Source: Hortaea werneckii
Taxonomy: Eukaryota > Ascomycota > Dothideomycetes > Mycosphaerellales > Teratosphaeriaceae
DNA: 64,000 nucleotides
Assembly: GCA_037044905.1 (NCBI GenBank)
Contig: JBAOKB010000185.1
Coordinates: 62,001 to 126,000, forward strand
Reading direction: 5' to 3'
Each line of letters opens with the position of its first letter. The first letter of the stretch is position 1. The notes under the pieces are model-generated. The model was not told the DNA's origin, did not search any database, and worked only from the letters and a program-made list of their open reading frames with translations. This document shows, piece after piece, positions 1-10,280 of this stretch. Made by a program: the position numbers and the translations under genes.

Positions 1-2134
1 CGATCGATGCCCTTTGAGTCCCATCAACATTAGCAAGCCTCTCCCACCCGATCCCGTTGCGGCAAGGACCAGAAGCTCTCCTCTCCTGCACGACCCAGTC
101 CCCAGCGCTCTGTATTCAACCTCGCCTGGCTACTGCCTCGAGCCAACAGAGGAGCAGACATGCGGCCTCAGTGAAGGAAGCGCAACAACTGCGGAGGATC
201 ACGAAAACCGTGATGTCCACCATGATGAGATGTCAACAGGCCATGTCGAGCATCACGAAAGTGCTGAGGCCGTCCTGCAGCCGTTGGAACACGCTCCAAC
301 CTTGCCTAGGCGGAGTCGGAAACGCGAGTGGCGAAATCCAGCGCAGAGACCCCCACAGCCAAAGACTTCTCTTCAGCAGCCCAGTCGAAGACGATCAGAG
401 TCAGAACTCAGGCCAAAAGTCGGTAGATGTCGAACAAAAGGTTCTGATCAACGAGCCAGGCTTATTACGGAGAAAGAGTGCTTCAAAGCCTGCGAATGGT
501 CTTCGTACTCATGACTTCACGCAACTGATCCCGATGACAGACGAGAAGATAGTCGTTGAGCCTGACTGCATGGCATCCGGCTTTGAAATGTTTGATGCAG
601 CGTCTGGAAAAGACAGCTCAGAAACTTCAGCTACTCTGCCAAGCAGCGTATCCGTGCTCGCTGTTGAAAACGACGTTGTGGCTGATGACAGCGGCTTACT
701 TCGGATCCTTTCCTCTCTTGGCTCCTTGGAGGACCTTTGGAACACCGCTCAGGTCAACAAAGGAATGTATCGCGTTTACAGGGCGAACGAGAATGAGCTG
801 ATCCGAACAGTCACATGGAACCAGTCCTCGGCATTGTGGGAGTGCCTTGAATGGAGCAAATCTACAGAGACTTCGGATACGACACCTTACACGTACATGC
901 AGCAGCGAACTTCTTCAGCTAGTGTCATCGAATCCTTGAAGAGCTTGATGTATGAACGCTGCCAAAGCTGCATTCGCCCAGAGACAGCAGCTGCCTTGTC
1001 TGAGCCCACAAGCTCATTTTCGCGGCGCATTGATGACGCTCTGTGGCGTATTTGGTGCTTCTGCAGAATCTTTGGATGTGGCAAAAATCGCGAAGACGAC
1101 TTGACTGGACAGCTTGATTGGTTCAAAGGTGGACCGCTGGCCAATAGCCAGGGGTGTGTCGCCACGGTAAACACTAATCTGGACTTCGACATGAGCAGTG
1201 TTTTGCTCAACGCGCCGGAACATTTCGCTAAGGGCAATGAAGGCGGACTAGACGCAGAGCAACTTTACGATATGACTGAGGTTTGGTCGTGTCTGGCAAT
1301 GTTGTTGGAAGGCTATCTGGGACGTACCAGTATTGCGCGCCAGAACGGAGTATTTAAGGGCTGTGATGTGAACGAAGGCGATAGTGGACGCGAAGAGTAT
1401 CTACTGGAAGAGTGGGTATGCCATATACTTACTATGGGCTTGGATGCCGTCCTTGCCTTGGCCAAACACGCAAACGATGATGTGGCAACCGGCTTTCAGC
1501 TCGCACACGATCGAGGTTGGACAGATTGGGGTCCGCAGCAGTATACGGGCAGCCGCATTTCATTTTTCAAGGAGCCAGTCGCCCGCCTGTACGAGGAACG
1601 TATGGCGGCTTCCGCACACCTTCCAGGATCTATACAGCAAGCGAGAAGGCAGTCTGGCCAGAGACGTGTCGCATCTCTTGCGGCCGAGATGCGCTTTCGC
1701 CGACAGAGTGGCAGCTATTGCGGCCCATCTCCTGTCGAATCAAATATGAGGACACTCAAGTGGTCCTCATGCACGCCGCGACAGCACCTTCGATGGCGCT
1801 CGCTCGCCTTCTGAGATCTTCGGATTCAAGAAACAGCTATGCGTCTCCGATCTTGCACTCGCCCATATCTGCCCTATCTGGTCCACAATCCTCTGTCGGG
1901 TCCCAGTGGTCCAATCGAAGAATCAGTCCCATCATCGAAGATAGGGTGGACACATTCAACCGCATGTCATTGCAGAACTTCGCAGGCCTGGCGGACAGTA
2001 CCAGCGTGCATGCAGTAAACAAGGTGATTGAAATGGGCTTCACACCTGCACAAGCGCAGGAGGCATTGATGAAGACGGATATGGGAGATGGTTTGAGGGT
2101 GGACAGAGCGGTGGATTGGCTATTGAGACGATAA
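1..2134 (+). CDS. UBA-domain protein, 5'-partial, reading frame broken
   Basis: The coding signal starts at the left edge: the frame read from base 2 is open into the window and encodes an acidic, His/Ser-rich disordered stretch to about 350-430. The signal then moves to the frame read from base 3 (to 1814), which carries the conserved core, including a helical motif beginning SLEDLWNTAQVNKGMYRV (about 717-780) and further helical sequence to about 1560. It then moves back to the first frame for the C-terminus (about 1700-2134). There a UBA-like fold is visible (NKVIEMGFTPAQAQEAL, DRAVDWLLRR), suggesting ubiquitin binding. No convincing GT-AG intron explains either frame change, so single-base indels or unresolved introns are both possible. 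Similar proteins occur in filamentous ascomycetes; the exact function is unknown. The true start lies outside the window. Confidence 0.6.
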
Positions 2135-2272
2135 GGAAGCTGCGCGATAAAGGGCTGCGCTGCAGCAAATTTCATTAGATTGATACCCAGATTATTGATA
2201 GAGCGTACCGCTTTCACGAATTACGCGATTATACTCTTTTATATCGCCTGCATGATCCTCTGAGCGGAAGAG

Positions 2273-2790
2273 ATGTCGGAGCCTGAACGTAGCGATATTG
2301 GCTATGTTGCCGAATCAACATCCCCTTATCCGTTGGTACCGACAGAGCACGGTGGATGCGAAGATGCTAGTAGACATGCGATTGAATCAATTGTAATAAG
2401 CGAAATAGACGGCTCAAGTGATGCTGCTCTGGCTGGCGGCTTGTCTGTCTGGAAGACCTCGGCGCAGAGCTGGCAAGTTTCTCGGATTGGGTTGTCCAAT
2501 CACCGACGGCAATGGGTAGCGCAACATGGCCGGTCCATGCCGGGCGCGTAGACGACCAACCGCAAGCACCACGAGGCCGCATGAGCGACACTCGTGTATG
2601 CTGGACCTGGAAACCCCTCTTCACGCAGCTCTTGGGTCGATGGTCGCATGTCATTCGTGCGTCCATGCTACGCGAAGCCTAGGCGGTGGCTCAACCGGGA
2701 CCAGGCTGGGAGAATGTCTACCATACGATCCATTGCCATGAGGATACCCGCTGCTGCTGCCGACAATCTGGATGGCATATCACAAGACTG
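2273..2790 (+). other. Possible decayed short coding stretch
   Basis: An ATG at 2273 opens a 92-codon frame. Plausible protein-like sequence then seems to continue in the other two frames (for example FSDWVVQSPTAMGSATW around 2480-2530, and a Cys-rich stretch near 2745) before stops accumulate. I recognise no family. It may be a relic, or simply chance open frames in the intergenic interval. Confidence 0.15.
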
Positions 2791-3650
2791 AATAGGTTAC
2801 ATCTGGTTAGGCACCAGGCGCAGTCTGACTGCTGAAGCTACGCTACCAGACACGATAGCGAAAGGTGATAAACCCCGGCACACTTTTCACCGCTAACCAA
2901 ACAAACATCTTGTTCGCATCGTAGCGCTTTCATCATTAACCGACTGCTATGTATCCACCTTGGCTGCATTCACTGCAGGGCTCAATCGGGACGGTCCTTC
3001 CTGGCGCTGGAGAATATCAAGGTTGATCGGCATGCCTCGTCCCGCGCAGCTCCACCAATCTCGTAGGTACCTGAACCGCTCCTGGACTCTTCACATCTGG
3101 TCTCGTTGAAGCATATTGGCAGCGTTGTCTGTGACCTCATTAGGCACAATGTGATAGTGCCGCTTCCCAAGTCCATTTTCTTCCCTGTCAGCCGTGGCAT
3201 TGGTTGCACTGTCGAGTCCCGACGTCCCGAAGTGGATGGTAGCATATGCACGACCCTTGCTCCCTGCGTGTGATCCTACTACGACTTTGTTCTACTGCCG
3301 GACTATATGCAAGCTCTATCTTGCACGTCGTGATGTCCCCCGTTCCTTGTCTGATCTCCCGTCCTCTCTATCTTTCTCAAGAACACCGATCCTGCTGGCA
3401 CTCATCGTTTGTGATGAGGACAAGTTTTGTGTACCTGCTCTTCCTGATCACCTAGGCATCGCCAGCGCAACTGGGTCAGTCTGGCGCTCAAGTCTTAGAC
3501 GGTGCGATAATCTTGGATGAAGCAACAACGTCCACGGCTCCTTCGGCGCATGGATGATCGCATCAGCTATACCATCTTCCAAATATTTCCACTCGGTGTT
3601 ACCAATAATTGAACCTCCTGCCAATAAGGTCCGACCTTCCCTCCCTCACG
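2791..3650. other. Intergenic, upstream of ferric reductase
   Basis: Between the possible relic and the ferric reductase start I see no gene. Short open frames exist (for example 3194-3520), but none has a recognisable motif, and the stretch just before 3651 is best read as promoter and 5' UTR. Confidence 0.4.
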
Positions 3651-6247
3651 ATGCCTGCCCTTTCGGAGATACTAGCAAGGCGCGCTGGCATAGCAATATC
3701 CCAGATACAAGGAGCTACCCTTTCGACCGAATATGAGATGCTTGAAGCAGTGCCTGACTTGAAGAAGAGAGTGTCTATACCATGCTGCAACAGTAGTTCG
3801 CCACCTGGGCTGATAGAAGCGACGACTGTTGACCCGTGGCGAAAGTCTGGCAAATACGCCTTAGGATGGATATACTTCAGCATTATACTTCTTGTCTTGA
3901 CGGCGTTGATACGATGGTATAGCTTCTGGAACGACAAAGTCCGTACGGCAACGCACAAAGACAGAATGGAAGAAGGAGGGAAGACGGGATCGCCTGACAC
4001 GGACTACGAGTTGAGCGCTCTGAGCACGGACAAATCTACTCGCAAGTTCTTTCCGAGAGAGGGACCTCTGCCCACTGGAGATGCTGAGGCAGCAAAGAAA
4101 GACTCCACAATCACCTCGAGCCGATTTCTGAATGTGGGAATAGCGGTTGTACGCTGGGCATTCTACCGACCTATTCCTGCCTGGCGATTCCGCAAAGGTT
4201 GGCGACCAGTCGTTTTCCCGTCGATCGGAGTCATCACCATTGTCTCAGCGGCTCTGGCATTCGTCGTTCTATACTGCTTTGTACCTCAGCCTCTCTACTG
4301 GCAAAGCATTCGCTTCGGATCGCCTCCGCTGGCAATCAGAGCTGGAATGATAGCAGTAGCTATGATGCCCTGGATCGTTGCTTTAAGCATGAAGGCGAAT
4401 TTCATCTCCATGCTTACGGGTATTGGGCATGAGAGACTCAATGTGTTGCACCGCTGGTTGGCGTACATATGCCTACTATTGAGCCTGATTCATACTGTGC
4501 CATTTTACATTACGCCAATCTGGGAGAAAGGAGGGGTGCGCACTTTCAAGACGTTCTTCCAGAACACGCAAGGCTATTATGTCTATGGCTCTGGTAAGTC
4601 CTTTTACAACACTCCATACATTGACGCAAACTTACACCGTATAGGAATTGCGGCCCTCGTGCCATTGATCTTCCTTTGCGTCCACTCTCTCCCACCACTG
4701 CGGCGCCGATTTTACGAATTATTTGTGACGGTCCATGTACCAGCCGCCATAGTATTGCTGGGCATGCTGTTCTGGCATTGCCGCAACTATTTGACTTCTT
4801 GGAACTACCTCTTCGCAACAGTAGGCATCTGGGCCGCCTCCTACGCCGTTCGCCTGTTCTATCTCAACTGGACGAATCCATGGCGCATGTCATGGCTCAT
4901 AGGCGAAGAGGCAGCCGTCACGCTTCTGCCGGAGAATGCAATGAAGATTACGATACCCACTCAGGTCCGATGGAAGCCTGGTCAGTATGTGTATATCCGG
5001 ATGCCCGGTGTCTCTGTTTTCGAAAACCATCCGTTCACAGTGGCCTCACTCTGCAGTGACGACTTCCATCTGCGTACGGGGAAGACTATAGAGATATGGT
5101 CATTGTCTTTCGACCCTTTGGAGGCTTCACCAAACGGGTCTTGAAGAGTGCTCTTGAGCATGGCCCTTGGCATACATATCGGGCCTTTATTGATGGGCCA
5201 TATGGAGGCATGCGGAGACGTGTTGACTCCTTCGATCATGTCGTGATGTTCGCCGGCGGTAGTGGCATTACAGCACTGGTTTCGCAACTGCTCGATTTGA
5301 TCAAAAGAATGCGAGACGGTAAAGCCGTGACGAAGACGGTTCATGTTGTCTGGGCAATGAAAAGGCCAGAAACTTTGGAGTGGTTCAAGGAAGAGCTTCG
5401 CATCTGCAAGGAGTTTGCACCGCCCGAGACTGTGACTTGCCAGTTCTACATCACAAGTGCCAAGCGGATGAGCAGAGGCGGTACACTTGTAAGCGCCGCT
5501 ACCCCTACTCGACCAGTAAGCATGATCTTTCACGACAAGGTCAATGATCTGTTCCAAAATGTGGCCAGCAATCGATACTCGATGAGCTCCGCTCAACGAA
5601 ACTCCATGCTTATTAGAGACGAAGCGGAGGGTGATCCGGAAAAAGAGAAGGAGCTGCGAGAAGAGAACAATGATCGCTTGAGACCTCTACCCCAGGCTCA
5701 CCTGAAGCCAATGTCTACTCGTCATCTGTCGCCATCCCCTGACAGGCGCGGTACAAGCCAGGACACTGGACGGTCGCACTCACCAGACAATCGTATGATA
5801 GAAGAAACACCTCATATGCCGCCGCATCCTACGCTACACGAGAAGCGACGATCACGACCGCTGTCTGTAGACATCAGCTCCGCTCAGGCAGCACAGGATT
5901 CGACAAATCAGCAGTCAGCGCAAGCTGAGAATCCCCAGGAGTTCGATTTTGGCTTCCCTTCAACACCAACAGAGTTCCAAAAGAATTTGATGCGCTTCGC
6001 ATTCATGCCCGCAGCGGTCAAGTCACGTAAGACAGGCTGGAGTACAGAATGGGGCAGACCAGATATCCCGTACATGTTGAAGGAGATGAGTGAAGAATGG
6101 ACCGGTCGTCGCACTTGCGTCTTCGTGTGCGGCCCTCCAGGATTGAGGGTGGATGTGAGTAATGCGGTTGCCGAGTTGCAATCGCGAGTCTGGAAACAGA
6201 AGGATTGCGAGGAGATATTTCTACATGCGGAGAACTATGCGCTGTAA
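3651..6247 (+). CDS. Ferric reductase transmembrane component (FRE/NOX superfamily), one-base frameshift
   Basis: Plasma-membrane NADPH-dependent metalloreductase that would move electrons through FAD and two haems to extracellular ferric iron. Exon 1 is 3651-4593, intron 4594-4644 (GTAAGT...ATAG, 51 bp), exon 2 4645-6247. The 51-bp intron keeps the frame open if retained, but splicing gives the expected join YGSG-IAALVPL. Hydrophobic segments carry the haem histidines in HERLNVLHRW, SLIHTV and the later HVPA and FWHCRN. The FAD motif is HPFT (about 5028), the NADPH motif is AGGSGITAL (about 5250), and CGPPGL lies near the end. At 5064-5067 the frame breaks: the first frame runs on to a stop at 5144, whereas the conserved PSAYGEDYRDMVIVF continues one base out. 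One missing C would restore about 848 residues. A long disordered insert lies within the NADPH lobe (about 5560-5940). Confidence 0.85.
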
Positions 6248-7043
6248 AGTCAGCCGTTAGTCTGGTCTTTGTAGATATGCTTGAGATACCCACACTGTCA
6301 TTGAACTGCTGATGTTTCTTGTGAAGGCTGTGAAGAAGCATGACGGAACGGCTATTGCATCGATATCAGGTCGGCAAATATACATGCATGAGCGCCATTT
6401 TTACATTGAAGGCGATGCTCGACTCATCGTGCTGTTGATGATATCTGTAGACGAACCGATCGGTTCAAGTTTTCGTAGATTGAGCCGCTTTGCAGCTTAA
6501 CTTTGGCCTGTAAAGCTTTGCGCAGCATGTGTATAGCTTCGCCCTGTGTCATCAGGCCGGGTGAGAGTCGGACAATTCTGACCTACCACAAGCCTGGTGG
6601 GCTTCCAACGGTATGCAAGCCGTTCGACTGGGCGTACGGACGTGCAAGTCGACCTGTGATTGCAGTGGTTTGGCATAGTGTTCTCGTTGGAGATGTTTCC
6701 GGTCGGCAATGACGGGAGTGAAAAGTCCAGGGAAATGCTGACAAGCTAAAGCCAAGATCTGAGGATTGTGAGCTAAGCTTCAAGCTACAGTATCACGGTG
6801 TTCAACCTACATTCCTGTATGGTCCATCGACCTGCCACAGCTGCTCATGATGGATGTGCTCGTCGACTTGGCAGGCGACTCGATGTTCGCACAACGCGGC
6901 TTTGCCGCTGCAGAGCATAATCAGGCACTGCGCCTTGAACAGACGTCATGCCTGGGGCGCACTCCGCCTGCCATTGCTCTAATGGCCTCACGGTATCTAG
7001 AGTAGAGCGTGGAATCGAATGCCTCTTATTGTCCTCTCTGCGC
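6248..7043. other. Intergenic, no gene seen
   Basis: This holds the 3' flank of the ferric reductase. All six frames are broken into short open stretches with no recognisable motif and no clear repeat. Confidence 0.4.
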
Positions 7044-8235
7044 ATGAGTTCGCAACCCACTCGCACTCGTTCTTTGACCCGCAACCGTTCGAGAGTTTGG
7101 ACTTCATTCATGAGCTCCTTCGAGGACACCAACCAAGCTGAGACAACGTCCACTGCGCCTCCACCAGGCATCGAGCGCCCTGAGCTCCCTGCCCGGTTCA
7201 ATAATGGAGGTCTCTCAGAGACTCAAACGCCGGGACTTACGGCTCATTCTTCGAACGTAAGCAGAATGTTCCACCGCCACAACGAAAACGAACATGATCT
7301 GGCGGAGAAGACATTGCCTCTCCAATCCATCATACTCCCGATCCACATCGTTTGGTGGCTTACCTCGTGCCCTTTCCCAAATCAAAGCTTGCAGATGCTT
7401 CCGCGAATGTGGACTAACTGACCGGTTTCTGATCTATACACCACCTCCTCCACTTTTGAAAAGGCCCAAGACAGACGAGAAAGAAGGACATATTCTTAAA
7501 GTCCAGCGGCAAGGGGAAGAAGAACTTCGAGAGGCAAAGTCAGGCGATGTCAAGACGATGTTCTGGAGGGATATAAGGGTAAACCGACAAAGGACATCAA
7601 TTGGGGGATATCGCGGACGAAAACGAACAATGCTGAATTCATCAATTGCATGACGCCCAGCGGTGGGAACGAAAACTATGGCGACAATCGTGCTGAAGAC
7701 AACATTCACAAGAATGAGAATACCAAAGCTACGGTCAAACTTGAGGAGTTGATGCTTGTGTACCCCTCGAGTATGCAAAGGACCTGGATCGACTTAGACA
7801 GGAGTTCGTGAACACAATGCTGCGTTGCGAGTCAAAAGCTGAAAAGGATGCTATCATCGCGACTGGATTGCTTCCTGATTCGTTCGCCATCGACACCCTT
7901 GCCACTCTACTCTGGCCATTTAACGGTTTGCCAGAGATTGACGCAGTATGTGCACTTGCAAGCATTCACGGTGCAAAGACAAGTCGCTCTGTCACAAGAC
8001 GCCTCACTTCGACCTCGGAGAAGACAGACTAACGCTCAGTTTCACGCCTTCTGCGCGGCCTCCTCCTTTGGGGGAATACCTTGCAGCTCGTTGTCACGAG
8101 CGGGAACCCAAACTATTTCCCTATATTGCCGCTACTCCCACAGAGATAGGATTTCTCGAAGCCGTTGAATGGTTGCCTTCACAGACCGGCTTGGAGAAGA
8201 ATTGTAGGACGAGGCATGGGAAGCGAGCGAAGTAA
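7044..8235 (+). pseudogene. Unresolved or decayed coding region
   Basis: Protein-like sequence is scattered across frames. From the ATG at 7044 a Ser/Thr-rich stretch (starting MSSQPTRTRSLTRNRS) runs to about 7340. A charged stretch at about 7440-7650 includes KRPKTDEKEGHILKVQRQ. A helical, charged stretch at about 7770-8030 includes KDLDRLRQEFVNTMLRCESK. A last piece at about 8030-8235 includes PPPLGEYLAARCHE. Each is closed by a stop or frame change. Candidate introns could not be joined into one consistent frame by eye, so this is either a multi-exon gene with several indels or a relic. No family is recognised. Its position beside three repeat arrays favours decay. Confidence 0.3.
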
Positions 8236-8551
8236 AAGAAGATTTTAAAGTCGGTAACAGCAAAAGGTGCGAAAGAATCGGGAATTTGATGTCATGCTTC
8301 GACAAAGAGCCAGAGGAGGCATTGAGAAAGCGATCTTCACGAGGTCCTGTCTGTCGGTCATGTGTCCTGTGTTTTGAACCTCAGTCACTTTGGAAGCTCT
8401 TTTCCATTTCCGAATCGTTCCAGGCGCAGAAAGCGTGTAATTTGGAGAAATCAGACGATACAGAATGCTCTCTGACAGGATGGGCTCGACCGGCACATAA
8501 ATGTCCTTACAGAGTTGAAGAGCCCTTGCAGTACTCCTGCGCATAGAAATG
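8236..8551. other. Spacer before the GTTCTCAC repeat array
   Basis: No gene or motif is recognised. The stretch separates the scrambled coding region from the tandem array. Confidence 0.3.
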
Positions 8552-8775
8552 GGTTCTCACGAATTTGCGCACGCATTTTGGTTCTCACGAATTTGCACAC
8601 GAATTTTGGTTCTCACGAAGTTCCCCGCAAAGTTCGGTTCTCACGAAATTTGGTTCTCACACAATTTCGTTTCTCACACAATTCGGGTTCTCACACAATT
8701 TGGTTCTCACACAATTCCCCGCAAACTTCCGTTCTCACCAAATTCCGTCCTCACAGAATTCCGTTCTCACAGAGT
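8552..8775 (+). repeat. Degenerate tandem repeat, unit GGTTCTCACxxAATTT
   Basis: Eleven imperfect units all begin G(G)TTCTCAC followed by (G/A)(A/C)A(A/G)TT. Most units are 16-17 bp, and several are extended to 28-29 bp by a tail such as CCCCGCAAAGTTC. Because unit lengths are not multiples of three, all three forward frames stay open across part of the array; none looks like a real gene. Confidence 0.85.
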
Positions 8776-9148
8776 TGACCTAGCGCCAGTATGAAGCGCT
8801 CTTTCGGCGCTACTGCACAAGAATCGAGAGACTAGACTGTAGACGTTGCTCTGCTCACCATGCTGCCATGATGTTGGACGTCGCTCGAAATACTCCTAAA
8901 CGTGAGTCATTGTCTTCGACTCCTATGCAAGCGCACACGATGTTGTCTCAATGTGTCTTCGATCTGAGGGAGGGTGATGTTCAGAATCGCCTGTGCTATG
9001 TTCCGACGTCTGTTACCCTTGGGCATCTGCAACAGTTTTTGTACATGCTACGAGCGACGGCAGACCGCGGACTTTCTTCCAGACGAGCTCGAGAGTCAAA
9101 CAAAACGAGATGCGTCTAGTATAACGAAATTTAAATCAGCAACATTGG
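8776..9148. other. Spacer between two tandem arrays
   Basis: Short open frames only (for example 8868-9119). There is no recognisable motif. Confidence 0.3.
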
Positions 9149-9424
9149 ATGAGCATATATAGAGACCAGAGAAGGAAGACGATAGACCTCACAAACAAAA
9201 ATCTCACCAACGAAAACCTCACCACCGAAAACCTCACCACCGAAAACCTCACCACCGAAAACCTCACCACCGAAAACCTCACCACCGAAAACCTCACCAC
9301 CGAAAACCTCACCACCGAAAACCTCACCACCGAAAACCTCACCACCGAAAACCTCACCACCGAAAACCTCACCACCGAAAACCTCATCAACTCAGACTAC
9401 GACACACGCGAGATACTGAGTTGA
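9149..9424 (+). CDS. Doubtful small ORF made of ENLTT pentapeptides
   Basis: An ATG-to-TGA frame of 91 codons consists of a short basic start (MSIYRDQRRKTIDL) and then about thirteen ENLTT-type pentapeptides encoded by the 15-bp minisatellite. The period and central Leu loosely resemble pentapeptide-repeat proteins, but Glu sits where that fold needs a small inward-facing residue. There are no flanking conserved segments. It is listed because it has a real ATG; most likely it is a by-product of the repeat. Confidence 0.12.
   Translation: MSIYRDQRRKTIDLTNKNLTNENLTTENLTTENLTTENLTTENLTTENLTTENLTTENLTTENLTTENLTTENLTTENLINSDYDTREILS
9196..9390 (+). repeat. 15-bp minisatellite, CGAAAACCTCACCAC
   Basis: Thirteen 15-bp units in register. 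The eleven from 9211 to 9375 are identical; the flanking units 9196-9210 and 9376-9390 are slightly diverged. Since 15 is divisible by three, both strands can stay open: plus reads repeating ENLTT and minus repeating RFSVV. An ATG frame 9149-9424 (91 codons) spans it. Its expression is doubtful, but the pure core shows recent expansion. Confidence 0.95.
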
Positions 9425-10072
9425 AATTGTGAGTCCATATCGTAATCTCGCAAGCTTGCACACTGAGTTTAGATTGCGGGCCGGATCTAATCAAACCAAA
9501 CCGCATAGTAACGTCAACTAGGGTTGCTATCGAAGCAGACTCGAGTGCAAACCTGTAGTACAATTCGGTTTATACATAGAATCCATGAAAAAGTTCGTCG
9601 AAGCCGACGGGTTTGGTGGAACCTGCGTTCTGTGTATCAGTTGTAAAGTAAGTCGTCCTTTGAATTAAAGGCACAACCTACGTTGTCAGTTGAGACTAAG
9701 TTGGACGTCAGCTGTATTTTATGTCGCATTTAATCCCAAAGACGATGTGTAAACGTGACCTCAAGTAGATTATGATGATGCCAACTCGTAGGAATTAAAG
9801 CTGTCATGTAGGTTGTAATTCAAGACGCAGTCGGGACTTTGAGTTCTATATCATTTTCAATTTGCTAGTTTAATCAGGCATCGAGCTAGACCATGGAGTT
9901 CGCCTATAGCCCGTCTCGAAAGGGCACGGAATCTGGGTCAGTCTGCGACTTTACAACAAGGTGGAGCTTTCGACATCGAGGTAGAGACCGATGCGAGGAC
10001 ATATCAGTCTCAAATGCAAATTGCAAGATTTGAACTATTCGCAAGCGCTTGAACAGCTCCGATGACTTGCAG
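9425..10072. other. Intergenic, AT-richer, no gene seen
   Basis: Many stops occur in all frames and there is no motif. It lies between the minisatellite and the 82-bp duplication. Confidence 0.4.
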
Positions 10073-10238
10073 CAGTCGAATTCGTCGAGATTCGTCGGCG
10101 AATGTTCTTCATTTGGTGTCGGATATAAGGTATGTTCATATACACATGAAGGTACAGTCGAATTCGTCGAGATTCGTCGGCGAATGTTCTTCATTTGGTG
10201 TCGGATATAAGGTATGTTCATATACACATAAAGGTACA
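10073..10238 (+). repeat. 82-bp direct tandem duplication
   Basis: The segment 10073-10154 is repeated immediately at 10155-10236, with identity running about two bases past the second copy. I see one difference, G at 10148 against A at 10230. The near identity points to a recent duplication in the 3' flank of the nucleoside hydrolase gene. Confidence 0.93.
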
Positions 10239-10280
10239 TGTACAACATCTCATGGTCTATCGTATTTGCATCCCATGTCA

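Noticed and set aside
57..213. Start of the UBA gene at 57
   Set aside because: Position 57 is TTG, not ATG, and the better coding signal there is in another frame that is open to the window edge.
5056..5091. 36-bp GT-AG intron at the ferric reductase break
   Set aside because: It is too short, and its length is a multiple of three, so it would not change frame.
5056..5100. Programmed ribosomal frameshift in the ferric reductase
   Set aside because: There is no known slippery heptamer or precedent in this family, and a simple one-base loss explains it.
9196..9390. CRISPR-like array
   Set aside because: Units are contiguous 15-mers without spacers, in a eukaryotic genome; this is a minisatellite.
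9136..9390. RFSVV-repeat protein on minus
   Set aside because: It has no flanking conserved sequence and is fully explained by the 15-bp repeat being open on both strands.
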